A stretch of DNA of 64,000 bases from Ptychodera flava (GCF_041260155.1 NC_091940.1:5030501-5094500); one strand, 5' to 3'. Positions 30,885-41,783 are shown, counted from the stretch's first letter. The notes: a model not told the origin generated them from the sequence alone. Made by a program: numbers and translations.

Positions 30885-32300
30885 CATTTTTTTGCTCACG
30901 TGTTGACACACGTGGGCATATGTCGCAGCGATGTCTGTCTGTCTGTGTGTCTGTGTGTCTGTCCGTCTGTCTGTCTGTGTACTCAATATCTCAAAAACGG
31001 CTCATCAGATCAGAATCAAATCTGGTACATAGATTCAGTTTGCAAATGGCAAGAACTGATTAGTTTTTGGTGGGTGTGGCTTGCTTACTTTTTGCTCATT
31101 TGCATAATTAATCATTTTAGAAAAAACTGATATATATTGACAACGACTGCACACAATTTGATGAGATTCGCTACAAATGTTGATGACACCAAGATATATC
31201 AGCTTTGAAAGATATGAAGGGGTATCGTGAAAGATAATTACTAATTTGCATGTTTAATGAAATTTCCTAATTAGGAGTATATATCTAAATATACTCGATC
31301 AAAATTGACGAAACTTGGTATGCATATTGAAGATACTATGATTTAACCTTATTGAAAGTCATTAAGCATTTTTACTCCATGCAAATCCTAATTTGCATAT
31401 TTAATGAATTTTTGAAATTAAGGATATCTATTTGAAGTTACCTGACCAAAATTGATGAACTTGCCATGTACATTAAAGATACTATGATAGAACATTATTA
31501 AATGTCATTCAGCATTTTTACATCAGCCAATTCCTAATTTGCATATTTTATGAACTTTCCTAATTAGGGATATTTATTTGAATTAACGAGACCAAAGTTG
31601 ATGAAACTGGCTATGTACATTAAAGATACTATGATAGAACATTATTGAAAATCATTAAGCATTTGAACTTTAGCCAATTCCTTATTTGCATATTAAATGA
31701 ACTTTCATAATCAGGGATATTTATATGTATTGACTGAACAAAAGTTGACAAAACTTGCTATGTACATTAAAGATGCTACGATACGACATGATTGAAAGTC
31801 ATTAAGCATTTTTACTTCATCCAGCTCCTAATTTGCATATTTAATGAATTTTTGAAATTAGGGATATTTACATGACCAAAATTGATGAAACTTGCTATGT
31901 ACATTAAAGATACTATTATGTAAGCTAACATTATTGAAAGGCATTAAGCATTTTTGCTTCAGCCAATTCCTAATGTGTGTATTTAATTAACGTTCCTAAT
32001 TAGGGATATATTCTTGGATTTATTTGATCAAAGTTGGCATAACATGCTATGACATTGATGATTATACCAGGTTATACCAATATTGGAAGTCATTTCGCAC
32101 TTAAGTTTTCATGTCAGCTAATTAATAGTTTGCATATCTAATGAGCTTTCAAAGTTTGGAATATATAGTTTGAAGGACTTGACCAAAGGCAATTACACTT
32201 GCTATATAAGTGGTGATACAATTATAGCAGTCAAAGAAATTAATTATTTTTATTTCAGTTAAGTACATATTTTAATACTTAATGACCTATAGAGTTAATC
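30885..32300 (+). mobile_element. Tandem-core element, Helentron-like architecture, family T145
   Basis: It begins with a hairpin (cacgtgttgacacacgtg) and a GTCT/GTCC/GTGT microsatellite at 30930-30980, then a non-repeated leader (tatctcaaaaacggctcatc ... tctggtaca). About eight tandem units of roughly 145 bases follow, marked by tttgcatatttaatgaa near 31246, 31391, 31537, 31685, 31831, 31971, 32128 and 32262. The order hairpin, microsatellite, 'atctc.....', tandem core is the same as in the 51-kb and 57-kb elements, though the sequences differ. The right end could not be fixed. Helentron/HINE membership is inference from architecture. Confidence 0.55.
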
Positions 32301-33043
32301 TGTGGTGAATATTGTTTATTATGTTGATCATAATACTTTCAATGAAGTTGCACACATGTGGCAAATGTTCAAATTTATACATAACTGCAATATATAATGA
32401 AACACGTGAGCATTTACAGTTCATATCTGGTTCAATATGGGTTGTCTGTCCTCTGTCAATCCGTGTTTTTCACACCTGTGGACTATTTGATGGATCAAGT
32501 ACTTTAGACTGAAATTGAATCCTTATTGTGAGCACTTTGCAAAATCTTTCCCATGACCAACGACTCTCTATACCTAGTGTCAAACTGGATTTTTCCTACA
32601 CACACTGAAAAAATGATCGCCAAGAAGAATACATGCACTGTATTGCTATAAATACACGTACCGAATCTACGGGCATGGAGGGTATGGATATTGTGTGTCA
32701 CTGAATGAGCTGAAAACAATAGGTTTACCGGGTATTGTGGCTGTGTTTGTACTACGAGCACGAGTATATGTATCTCCGACATCGCTTTGTCATGTGAGTG
32801 TAACATGATCGGATGTCTGTACGATGAAAACCGTTTTTATGTAATTGTAGCAGAAGAGATGATTTGATTTTTAGCGTAAAATGTGCATATTTACGGACTG
32901 GGCGATTTTTAAATTTGACAAGTGGAGAAGAGATGACGGAAAACACTAATACGAAGGGCATTTATAATTAATGGCATTCTATTATGATTCATAATTGTAG
33001 TAACACCGATTAGGATGGATGCTTTATCACCATACGGTATTCG
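32301..33043. other. DNA upstream of the ABM-like gene
   Basis: No exon recognised. A non-coding or short first exon of the downstream gene could be here, because the sequence before 33068 (cactctcattgcag) is a good splice acceptor. Confidence 0.4.
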
Positions 33044-35137
33044 ATGTGGCGTTCACTCTCATTGCAGGATAGCAGTTTGAAAACATCAATGGACAACAAA
33101 TGCAGGATGACACTGAAACTTTTCGTTGCTATGGGATTCTACGAAAGAGTTAGAGCAGGATCCGGTGACTTGAAGTTGTTTGAACGTGGGTTCAAAAGAG
33201 CAACTCGGGACTTGAAGGCGCACAAACAGTTCATTTCTGGCACTCTGTGTAAAAACCTTGAAGATGACGGTAAGGGCCAGTCAACTTTACATATGATGTT
33301 GCGTTAAACTGACGTGAGAATGTCAAACCTGTGATTACACGCTGTCCATTTATATTTTGAAGAAAACAATGCAAGACATTTGGTCTCATTTATTTCTGTA
33401 GCACATTAATGTGATAAGGCTGAATACTGTGGATATCAAAGGTGACAAAACGTTGAGGGAAACTGAGATAAAGCAAACTTTGATAGTGATCCAGACTTAG
33501 GCCTACTCCTCCCCTCCCTTCCAAAAACGAGGATGGGATCGAGTCGGAGATAGTTATATTTAATGAATGGTTGCTTTCCTGTTTCGTCGGGACCGGAGTT
33601 GGTCATTTTGACCTTCGTTTCAGATGTTTCCGATATTGTGTTTGTATAACAGACTAAACATTCAAGCTGGGCCAGGACACTGATAGTGATGCTGAATTCA
33701 AATATACACATACGTAGTACTAAATGCTAAATTATTTGTTGTTATAACAACTATATTTATTCATTTCAGGAAAATACGTGTACTTCAACTATGCTGTGTT
33801 TAATACATATGAGCAACAAGGGTCCTTCTTACACGATGATACCTGGACCAATGTTGTCTTACAAGGTCAAGGTCGAGAGGTCATTAATCATCAAGGTTTG
33901 TAGACTCTTATATCGGTTACTTAATAATTGTAAGTAAAATAATAAATAACTAATGAAAGATCAAGAAACCAAATTTTCGGGCGCATGTGATATTAAGTCC
34001 AAATCTTTCCGTTGAGGGATTAGGATCGATTACGTACATTTCGTATACAATTCTACAATTCTATTCTTATGATTTCTATTATTCGGAAAACGTTCTCACA
34101 TTGTTTCTTCGATGTAGCTGGTTTCACTGAAAGACGCGTTATTGCCAATACCCACATCAAACCACTACCAAAGACGCCCTTAACAGAAACCACAGTATAT
34201 CTCATCGTCTGGTCACAAGTTGAAGATGGATTAGACAAAGTCGACATCGAAAACAGTTGGAAAATATGGTCTGGAATGGAGTGCGTACGGCAACAGAAGG
34301 TATTTTGCGCTCCACCTGCAAATAGCAAGGTCTTCTATCTTATATCACATAATTTTGAAAACTGATGCTGGAAAAATGTATCGTTTCTCCTTGTGTTTTT
34401 GTTCAGTGGGAATGCACACTGTAATGCGTATAACTTCCAGCAAAATTACAAAAATCAAGTTCTATAGCCGTTATGCAAACAAATACGCTGCCATAAACAC
34501 TTACAAAATGGAAATCATACTGGCTGAAAAATGAACGCAATAAGAAGACAGTCCACTCATATGTAAGAGGTTTACATTCGTAAAGTTTTCTTGTAATATT
34601 GAACAACATGTTCACTGTGTTTTAAGCCACGTTTATAGTGAGACTATAACAATTATAGATGCGAATTCTTCAGAGACACTTCATAATTCATAAAATAAAT
34701 CATTATTAAACCAATTGTTATGTAAATTAGCTGATTCCTGGGGAGAATATTGCAGTGGTTGGGGGAGGGCCAAGTTTTACAATGTCGGACAAGGGGAGGG
34801 TCACATTTTAGACAGGAGGATAGGGGGAGGGTCACATTTTACGGTACAGGTGTGCGCGGAATTCCCCGGGCCCAACCCCTGTAGTTAGTGAAGGCTGTCT
34901 AATATAAACACTTATTTTTGATAGGTCTGTCAAGAGTTTGGATTACGTGCTGTTACTCTCCATAAACGTGTCACAACCAACGGCAGGTTCCATTACGTGT
35001 CTAGGTTTGAATTTACAAAGTTGGGAGACAGAACTCAACGAGGACTTGAAGTATTACAGAAACTTCGCGAAGTGACACCGGTACGAGGGATCAAGTCTTG
35101 TGCTGCACTTTACAAACCAGTGTACGTCTACACCTAG
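33044..35137 (+). CDS. Protein with two ABM-like alpha/beta-barrel domains
   Basis: Four exons, 33044-33269, 33770-33895, 34118-34299 and 34925-35137, join in phase with GT-AG borders to a 248-residue protein. Domain 1 (about residues 20-105) reads KLFVAMGFYERVRAG..., then HKQFISGTLCKNLEDDGKYV followed by YFNYAVF. This is the strand-helix-strand pattern of the antibiotic-biosynthesis-monooxygenase (ABM) fold, with G-(Y/F)-V-Y-(F/V)-N in the last strand. Domain 2 (about 145-245) repeats it: TVYLIVWSQVEDG..., LHKRVTTNGRFHYVSRFEF, ending KSCAALYKPVYVYT. ABM-like barrels include heme-degrading and quinone oxygenases and also non-catalytic members; no catalytic residue can be assigned here. The start is uncertain: ATG 33089 (MDNKCRMTLKLF) would also fit, or 33068 may be a splice acceptor. 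Neither signal peptide nor membrane segment is seen. The fold is inferred from pattern, not from a match. Confidence 0.7.
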
Positions 35138-37430
35138 ATAAACAATGTAACTGAAGTTTTGGGTTCGGAAATGCAAATGCAGATTGGTCAAAGATTCAAT
35201 CATCACCGGTAAGCGACGGCAACTGTGAAGGAAACAGATATTTGACGACATGTATGTCGCCGGGATGTGAGGTTGTATTGGTTCACGCGGTGCCATGGTT
35301 TTGGATGTTCTCGGGAAAGGGAGCTTGAGATACGACAATACCAAAAAGCAACTGCTTTAGCGTTTTTGAAAAGAATGTATATCAAAATTTTTACTGATTT
35401 TTTTTCAGGCGGCACATGACTAAAAGGTTAGACATCTTGTATGACACTTTTTAGGAACGGTGTCTGAGCGTTCTGAAGAGATATCCTGCAAGTTTTTGGA
35501 AGTAATATTAACTTGCAATTGCATTAGTGTGTTTTATTGGTAAAACACTGTAAACATAAGTGCCTTTGTTCGGATGCCTTTATCCTAACAACCAATGTCA
35601 GTGAAATGTGTACGGCCGTGAAGTTATGACGTATCGCAGCACTGTCAGGATTTCGCGCATTCGTCTCCATAGTGACAGAATTCCAGGATAAAAAAAGAAG
35701 TTTTTCATGCATATGTACAAAGAGTCCAACGTCTGACTTTGATTTCCAGAGGATAGCTAAAAGGTGATAAAATTTTAGGTTTTACGAAAAGAAGCGCACA
35801 AAATTAATATTTCAAACAAACTTGATCTACGACCCGTAGGCCTATGCTTGACAAATAACTTTGAGATGCACATATATGAGTATCGAAACGTACGAGACAT
35901 TCCTCTTCAAAGTACATTTCAACACTGTGGTCTGATGGTAACAATCTTAACACGCGGTCGTCTATCAGTGTACACTTGAACATTGAACTTGTCAAGAAAT
36001 TCACTATGCATGACCTTCCTTGAATCAGAAGTAAAACTTAAATTGTATCCTTGCACAATAAGACATTTCTGGTCATTGTGCATGGATGGCGGTTTTTGGA
36101 ATTGTTTTTTTACATTTTCAGAATGGCACGCGAGCCGCAGGTACTGTGGGCGCGGTTCGATACAATCATTGCGTTGCCATACAAATGTAAATATGTGAAA
36201 AAAAGTGGGAAATGTAAAATATTATTGTTATATCAGAAAAAGACTATCTGTATTTTCTACAGTATCACATCATATTTGACATACACAGAAAAATATGCAA
36301 TCAATACTTCCGCCTTTGATGTCTAAATCGCTCTTGTATCTTTGGCACTGACATGTAACTTTCTTTCTTGGATGAACACATCGTCTTTATGAGAAATAAA
36401 CAAACATACACGACGAGATGCTGATTTATGTCGAGTTTTCAAATCAAAATAAACTTGAAGATCAAAGATGTGTGTAATTTAGTGTCTTATTTCCATTAAC
36501 ATTTTTGTGGAGAACACTTAAACTTTCCTTTATTTCTTACAATGCATGAAAAATTACGTTACTGTGTATCGATTTGTAAGCACACTATCCAATGAGTGGA
36601 TGTTTAGTACGAGAACGAGCTCGGAAAGTTATGGAAGTAGGATTAAAAACACGAGAACGTCAGGGTATGAATGTGATGGGAGGAATGGGTCGGACAGTAA
36701 CTGGGTTCTTGTACATGTAATGGCAAGGAGAGCGATATAGTTTAGTAAGCTAAGTATCCTTCAATTTTATTAGAATGCCTTAGTTCCATTTGTTGGGTCA
36801 TTCCATTGGGCATTAGTACCTGGGCTGAAACTTTCACCAGCATTGATATGACATATTCAGACAGATATATCGATGAACTGACAGGCGCGCATGAGGTCGA
36901 GGCACACCATAATTCATGGTGCATTGTATACTTCACTTGATCCGAGCAATTACTTTTGTAGTGTGTAGCCTGGAATGAATGAAAGAAAATCCTCACTTAA
37001 ATCGAATTAGTTAGCCTTTTAACTGAATTGTAAACTATACGTTCAAAATGTAATGTTGATATTGCTCACGTACGCATCTGCTTGGGTTATGATTGATCAG
37101 ATTGAGATATTCCTCCATAAAGACAAACATGCGATATGAAAAGGAGTTATGTGAAGTATATTTGACAAATAGCGGTTGATGTTTCATGTTGAAGAAGTAT
37201 TACAAAACTTTAACTAAGCAAAAAGAGAAAAAAAAACTTACAGAAAAGAATCTGCTTGCTCAGGTCAAGAATATTCATTCTGAACACGGCCATACTCACT
37301 GGAAATTCTCGAAAGAAGTGACACTTTCTCTTCTCCTGATATTTAGTTGAATATATCTCCTACAGAAAGTCAAATTTCTTCAAAACATGACGTTTCTGCC
37401 ATGAAACAAAGAAATGAGCAATAATAATCA
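35138..37430. other. Intergenic DNA after the ABM-like gene
   Basis: No supported gene. Short open frames on both strands lack family signal. No bounded repeat recognised. The intron before the last ABM exon also carries a G-rich phrase repeated twice (gggggagggtcacatttta, about 34790-34840). Confidence 0.45.
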
Positions 37431-37439
37431 CCGTTCCTC

Positions 37440-37810
37440 CTTTATTAACTCTACTTCTACAGACCTAACTCTACAGCTTTATATAAAGTTTTGTAATACC
37501 TCTCTATAACCCTCTACAAGTTAAATTCATAAATTATCAGGTGCAGATGGTATCTAAATTGAAATGTTAAAGTTTGGCGAACCAAGCCTGAGCACACCCC
37601 TCTATGCTGCATTTAATGCCGTTCTTAGCTTCTTTGGCCTCTATCAGTGACTGTTGCATTACGGTTGACTATTCGTTTCTTATTACTCGTTCTTTGTATG
37701 CTGAAGATATTCTATTGATTTCAGAGTCTCAAGCAGTTTTGCAAAGATGTGTCAACCGTATTGCTGTCGTCCCAAATGGAAACTTTCTATCTGTGCAGTG
37801 TATTTATGAG
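37440..37810 (+). mobile_element. LINE reverse-transcriptase fragment, decayed
   Basis: Two reverse-transcriptase blocks are readable. Near 37540-37640 is LSGADGI, then IEMLKFGEPSLSTPLYAAFN, the block around motif 'DGI..E.LK'. Near 37660-37800 is LYAEDILLISESQAVLQRCV, equivalent to the catalytic 'YADD' block with E in place of the first catalytic D. The long segment normally between them is missing, so an internal deletion has occurred, and stop codons interrupt the first block. No 3' tail or target duplication was identified. The clade (CR1, Jockey or RTE-like) cannot be decided. Confidence 0.65.
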
Positions 37811-38120
37811 CTCGAGCGAAGGGAAAGTCAAGTCAACCAGGGAACTGAACTTTACATACTCAGCTCACGCCTTGCCCGTTGGCTTTCCTCTCAGTCTTGC
37901 CCATGAATATACATTGTAACGCACCTCATCCGCAGTCTGTATTCTAATTGGCCAATCGATAGTCACGTGGGATGCGTTCTTTTTGTGCTGATCCACGTAA
38001 ACGACGTCATCAGGCATCATTCGTTTGAACTGTTGCCTGCCAGGCATCAGTTCTGAAAAATGATGCCCGCTGACGTCAAAAAAATATTTGACGCGAACGC
38101 GGACCGGAATGTAAACAAAG

Positions 38121-38330
38121 ATGTCGTCTGCGGCCGATCGAAACGATAATCCAGAAATTTCTTGGTTTATCCTACTTTCTGAAGAAGAATTGAATGCTTT
38201 GGTTTCCAACAAGGACTCGATACGGACAAAAACTATAATCAAAGGTGAATTGAACGTTTTGCAGAAGTATTGCGGTCTTTTTAGGAAAAACTTTTTCTTA
38301 CTGGTACCGCTACAACATATTACATCATAG
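38121..38330 (+). pseudogene. ZMYM2/Crypton-like N-terminal exon or fragment
   Basis: From ATG 38121 (aaagATGt) the frame reads MSSAADRNDNPEISWFILLS, then EEELNALVSNKDSIRTKTII and LNVLQKYC. The pattern 'EEL..L..xKDSxxTKxxxxxxxNVLxxY' is typical of the N-terminus of DUF3504/Crypton-derived tyrosine-recombinase-like proteins (ZMYM2, QRICH1 and many invertebrate relatives). The similarity ends after about 50 residues, no donor follows in place, and no downstream zinc-finger or DUF3504 exons are seen, so it is a first exon without a gene or a fragment. CpG-rich sequence with paired GACGTCA motifs lies just upstream, like a promoter. Family call is from memory. Confidence 0.45.
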
Positions 38331-38398
38331 ACCTACGTGCGACAAGTTTTGTGTATAGTACGTTCTTATGCATGGCTACGGATGAGGTGTGTTACAAA

Positions 38399-38585
38399 AC
38401 ACATATTTACTGGCATGAGGGCAACAGCATATACGTCTTTAACCCCTCGGGCCTGTGAGTCACCCCCAAAAAGAGACTGTTTCCCTCGGCCTACGGCCTC
38501 GGGAAACAGTCTGTTTTTGGGGGTGACTCACAGTCCCTCGGGGTACAGACGTATGCTGTTGCCCTCATGGCCAGTCAATATGTGT
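38399..38585. mobile_element. Large palindrome (187 bp), foldback family F1
   Basis: The arms acacatatt.actgg.catgaggg...caacagcat and the complement ending gccctcatggccagtcaatatgtgt pair over about 85 bases per side with few mismatches. The turn is ccctcggcctacggcctcggg, which also forms the turn of the palindrome at 39497-39676. No coding sequence is present, and no clear target duplication was found. Confidence 0.8.
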
Positions 38586-38793
38586 ACACTGTCAGTCAAC
38601 ACGCCGCCCTTCATCCCTCCAGCAGTGATGTGATCTAAATGTCATCGAGCAATCCGGGTATGCTCGGGCAAGACAAATTTATCTTCGTTCTTCAAACTCA
38701 AAACCCTTATTCGCACAATACCAGTAATTCGCCACAAAAAAACACACCTGTAATTCCCTACAACAATTCTAACTAACTCTGGTGGGGAACAGC

Positions 38794-38932
38794 TAGTCCC
38801 GCATGCCAGACCTCGAAACCTGCGTGCGGCGCGAGCGGCGAAGCCGCGAGGTGCGAGTACTCGTAACCTGCGGTTACTCGCAGCTTCGCCGCTCGCGTCG
38901 CATGCAGGTTTGAGGTCTGGCATGAGAGACTA
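38794..38932. mobile_element. Hairpin element with 9-bp target duplication, family F2
   Basis: The ends tagtcccgcatgccagacct and aggtctggcatgagagacta begin a nearly perfect palindrome whose arms contain gcgagcggcgaagc. Flanks gggaacagc (38785-38793) and gggaacggc (38933-38941) are a nine-base direct repeat with one mismatch. A nine-base duplication is typical of Mutator-like elements; membership is inference. G+C and CpG are far above the surroundings. Confidence 0.8.
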
Positions 38933-39177
38933 GGGAACGGCAGGCTAATATTTTCAGCTTTGTTGGTGTACTTGCAAGCAGTCTAGATTTTATTATAACA
39001 CACCACATGCTCATTCCATGTCGCGATTCGCCAGAATACGTCTAGTCCCCACCGGATCGACAAAAGTGACGTCAGAGGGTATTTTTTGAAAAGCTATTTC
39101 CCTAGGGAAATAGTTCTGACCAAATTTGGAAAAGTGCCCAGTCACGTGACCGTAGTGTCGTCTGCAGCTTTGCAACA

Positions 39178-39339
39178 ATGGCGGGTGACTGGAACGTGAT
39201 GTGCGTCCGGATAGGTGACGACACATTCTCTAAAACAGATTTTCCAACATTTTCCAACATTCCAACAGCGTAGGAACTTGAACAGCTCATCGACGGAAAA
39301 GATTAAAGTGCAACTAAGGATGTCGCTAGGTATGCTTAG
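39178..39339 (+). pseudogene. Second ZMYM2/Crypton-like N-terminal fragment, with stops
   Basis: From ATG 39178 the frame reads MAGDWNVMCVRIGDD..., FPTFSNIPTA, stop, ELEQLIDGKD, stop, SATKDVARYA, stop. Ignoring the stops, it carries the same 'EL..LI..KDSxATK' signature as the fragment at 38121. The two are diverged copies of one family about 1 kb apart. It is preceded by GTCACGTGAC-type sequence, again promoter-like. Confidence 0.45.
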
Positions 39340-39496
39340 AATATTTTTTGAAAGAAAGTGGTACCACGTACAACTGAAACCGCTGTACATCGCCCAGTAA
39401 ACTTGTCACAATGGATTTTGTTGCCGTGCAAAATATCAGAACACATTAAAACTAGATGACAATACAACATGAGCATGTGGTGTGTTTATAAAACAC

Positions 39497-39676
39497 CTAT
39501 AGCCTGGTCTTTATTCGGGCTATAGGGCTCGTCTATAACCCTCGTGGCCGTGTGTTACCAGAAACACATCGCTATACCCCTCGGCCTACGGCCTCGGGGA
39601 ATAGCGATGTGTTTCTGGTAACACACGGCCCCTCGGGTAATAGACGGGCGCTATAGCCCTCATGACCAGGCAATAG
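39497..39676. mobile_element. Large palindrome (180 bp), foldback family F1
   Basis: The arms ctatagcctggtc...gggctatag, then gccgtgtgttaccagaaaca, and their complements on the right pair with few mismatches. The turn cccctcggcctacggcctcgggg matches that of the element at 38399-38585, and both share the outer phrase 'ctgg.catgagggc'. The arm interiors are otherwise unrelated to it. Non-autonomous. Confidence 0.8.
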
Positions 39677-39789
39677 ATTTTACTAGTCTCCAGTTCAAGT
39701 TCAATACCCTGTCCTTGCTCAGTTACTCGTGTTTTCGTTTGAATGACGTCAGAGTCACCTTCTGGAATGACACAAAATCGCGTACACAC

Positions 39790-39957
39790 AGTACGCACCT
39801 CGAAAGTGTGTTTTTTTTTCAACTTTTACTCACACTTCGCCAAAGGAAATTTTTATCATTCGCTTTTATAGTCAGAATAAAATCAGGGGTCACTAAATTG
39901 TACCTAACATTTATCAATATTTGAAATTCAAGATGGCTGCGAGGGTTCAGTAGGCGC
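39790..39957 (+). mobile_element. Partial copy of the TTAA-flanked MITE family P1
   Basis: The sequence agtacgcacctcgaaagtgt, then ttttactcacacttc, ggggtcactaaattgtacc and tcaagatggc matches the left half of the full copies at 41053-41398 and 55800-56114. The right end is missing. Confidence 0.6.
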
Positions 39958-40025
39958 GAATAGTTTAAGGAATATTATATTAATATAATAATGAAATAGG
40001 AATAATAGTAATAAAATGTTTTCAA

Positions 40026-40411
40026 AATACGATTGGAACTAATTTAGATGCCATATAGCTGAATGTTGTAATATTACAAAATTACTCATAAAACAAGTGT
40101 GTAACGTAAAAAGAAAAGAATGAACACGATTGGAACTAATTTGGGATAATTGGATCTTCATATTTTTCGAATTTCTCAAAAGTGTGAGGTGCCCTATAGC
40201 GGAATGTTGCAATATTACAAATTACTCATAAAAACAAGTGTTTAACTTAAAAAGAAAAGTAGATGAGATTATATTTGCAGATTGAACCGACATTACTTCA
40301 CTATCCAATTATCCCAAATAAGTCCAATCGTGTTAATGATGAACTTATAGTTGCAGGTTAAAATGACCCTATTTCACCATCCAATTATCCCAAATTAGTT
40401 CCAACCGTGTT
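40026..40411. mobile_element. M4-family MITE interrupted by a second copy
   Basis: The outer ends aatacgattggaactaattt and aaattagttccaaccgtgtt are those of the M4 family. A second, complete M4 copy lies inside. Without the insert and its duplicated bases the outer copy is about 180 bases and slightly shortened on its left side. Confidence 0.75.
40133..40334. mobile_element. Inner M4-family MITE with AATG target duplication
   Basis: A complete copy (202 bases) with ends AACACGATTGGAACTAATTT and its complement, flanked by AATG at 40129-40132 and 40335-40338. It sits inside an older member of its own family. Confidence 0.85.
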
Positions 40412-41048
40412 TTTGGTATTCCATCAGCGTTGAGCATTCTTTCTGCTCTACTATACTTGGAAAATTACTGGGCGGGTACTTGACAAAGCTGTTTATGGCA
40501 CGTCCATATAGTGTATACTTTGTAGATTTTCCTGTTCTCGTTCCATAACAGAGAAAATCTTGAAACATTTCCTGTAATTGCAAGTGACCTAGGAGCCAAT
40601 GGAGAGCTCCACTGCTATTTATAGGTGATAATGATAGGAATAATAACGAATAAAACCTAAACATGCCAGTCTATTTACAAGCTCCCAAGCGCGCCGGGGG
40701 GGGGGGGGGGTGTACAATGGCGGTTTTGAAGCCCCCGCCTTGTGTAAACTTTTGATTGAGAAATATAGACTTTAGGGTTTATTTTACTCTGGCTGAACTT
40801 TGATTCTATATAAGCAGTTTCGACCTATTATTTTCTAAACAATTGTAGAATTTTGACCTTTATATATGGTAAAAATGTACACTTTTGAACCAGCCCCACT
40901 GAACATTTAATGGAAAACTATAGAGTTCATGCTTCCTCCTCCCCTGGGACCGTCATATCCTAAGAAATCATTCGCACTGAAAGCTATGGCATCTGTTCAA
41001 TATCGAATTCCATTTTTGTGAACTTTTAACAAATTTCTGTTTACCTGA
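40412..41048. other. Gene-free DNA with a G run
   Basis: Contains a run of about 14 G residues near 40697-40710. The minus-strand open frame at 40395-40664 has no family signal. Nothing else recognised. Confidence 0.45.
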
Positions 41049-41052
41049 TTAA

Positions 41053-41398
41053 GGTAGTATGCGCCTCGAAAGTGAAAGACTTACACTTTTACTCAAACTT
41101 TCCTGAATGAAACTTTTAATCATTTTCTTACCATATCAGCAATAAAAATAGGAGGTTATCGAAGTTTGGAACTAGCGAAACAAGTTACCCATCATTTTGC
41201 GATATTTCAAATTCAAAATGGCCGCCATTTCTGTGTTAACTCTATGGGGAACATTAAATTTTTGATTTTCGGAAAACTAAGTTGGTGAAAGTTTTTCTTC
41301 CTCAAAGAGCTTTAAAATGAACCCCAACAAGTTGTATATCAGAAAAGAATTGTAGAAATTTGAAAGTCCGACTATCTGTCCTCGAGGCGCGTTCTACC
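41053..41398. mobile_element. TTAA-flanked MITE, family P1
   Basis: The ends GGTAGTATGCGCCTCGA and TCGAGGCGCGTTCTACC are inverted, and each is bordered by TTAA (41049-41052, 41399-41402). TTAA duplication is the hallmark of piggyBac-type and some other DNA transposons. The interior holds 'tcaaattcaaaatggccgcc' and 'gttaactctatgggg', shared with the copy at 55.8 kb. Confidence 0.8.
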
Positions 41399-41783
41399 TT
41401 AACCATGAAAGTTCCCGTTTTCAAGAATGCGCGATATCTGCAGCTATAGACCTACCAATACTTCATACTGTCATAAAGGTGAGAACTTCTGAGTTAATCA
41501 TTCTCGGTCGGAGAGTCACATGATTTCCAGGAAATTGGTCACGTGATTTCGTCGTAAGGCTCCTTATCGTAAGATAGAAAGAACACTTAAAAAAGACAAA
41601 TTTTGTGGAAATGTAAAATGCGTACACTTTTGGCGCAGAATAATTTGCATTGTGGAAGTTGACATCACGAATAGGCTGTATATCATTACATACAACAATT
41701 TGTGAAAACATTTGCCATTGAATTCACGATAACTTAGGGAAGCCTTTAAAACTGACCTACATAAATAAACTACGAGTATTAAA

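Noticed and set aside
31180-32300. CRISPR-like regular array
   Set aside because: The repeats are about 145 bases with no unique spacers, in a spliced eukaryotic genome. It is a tandem satellite core, not CRISPR.
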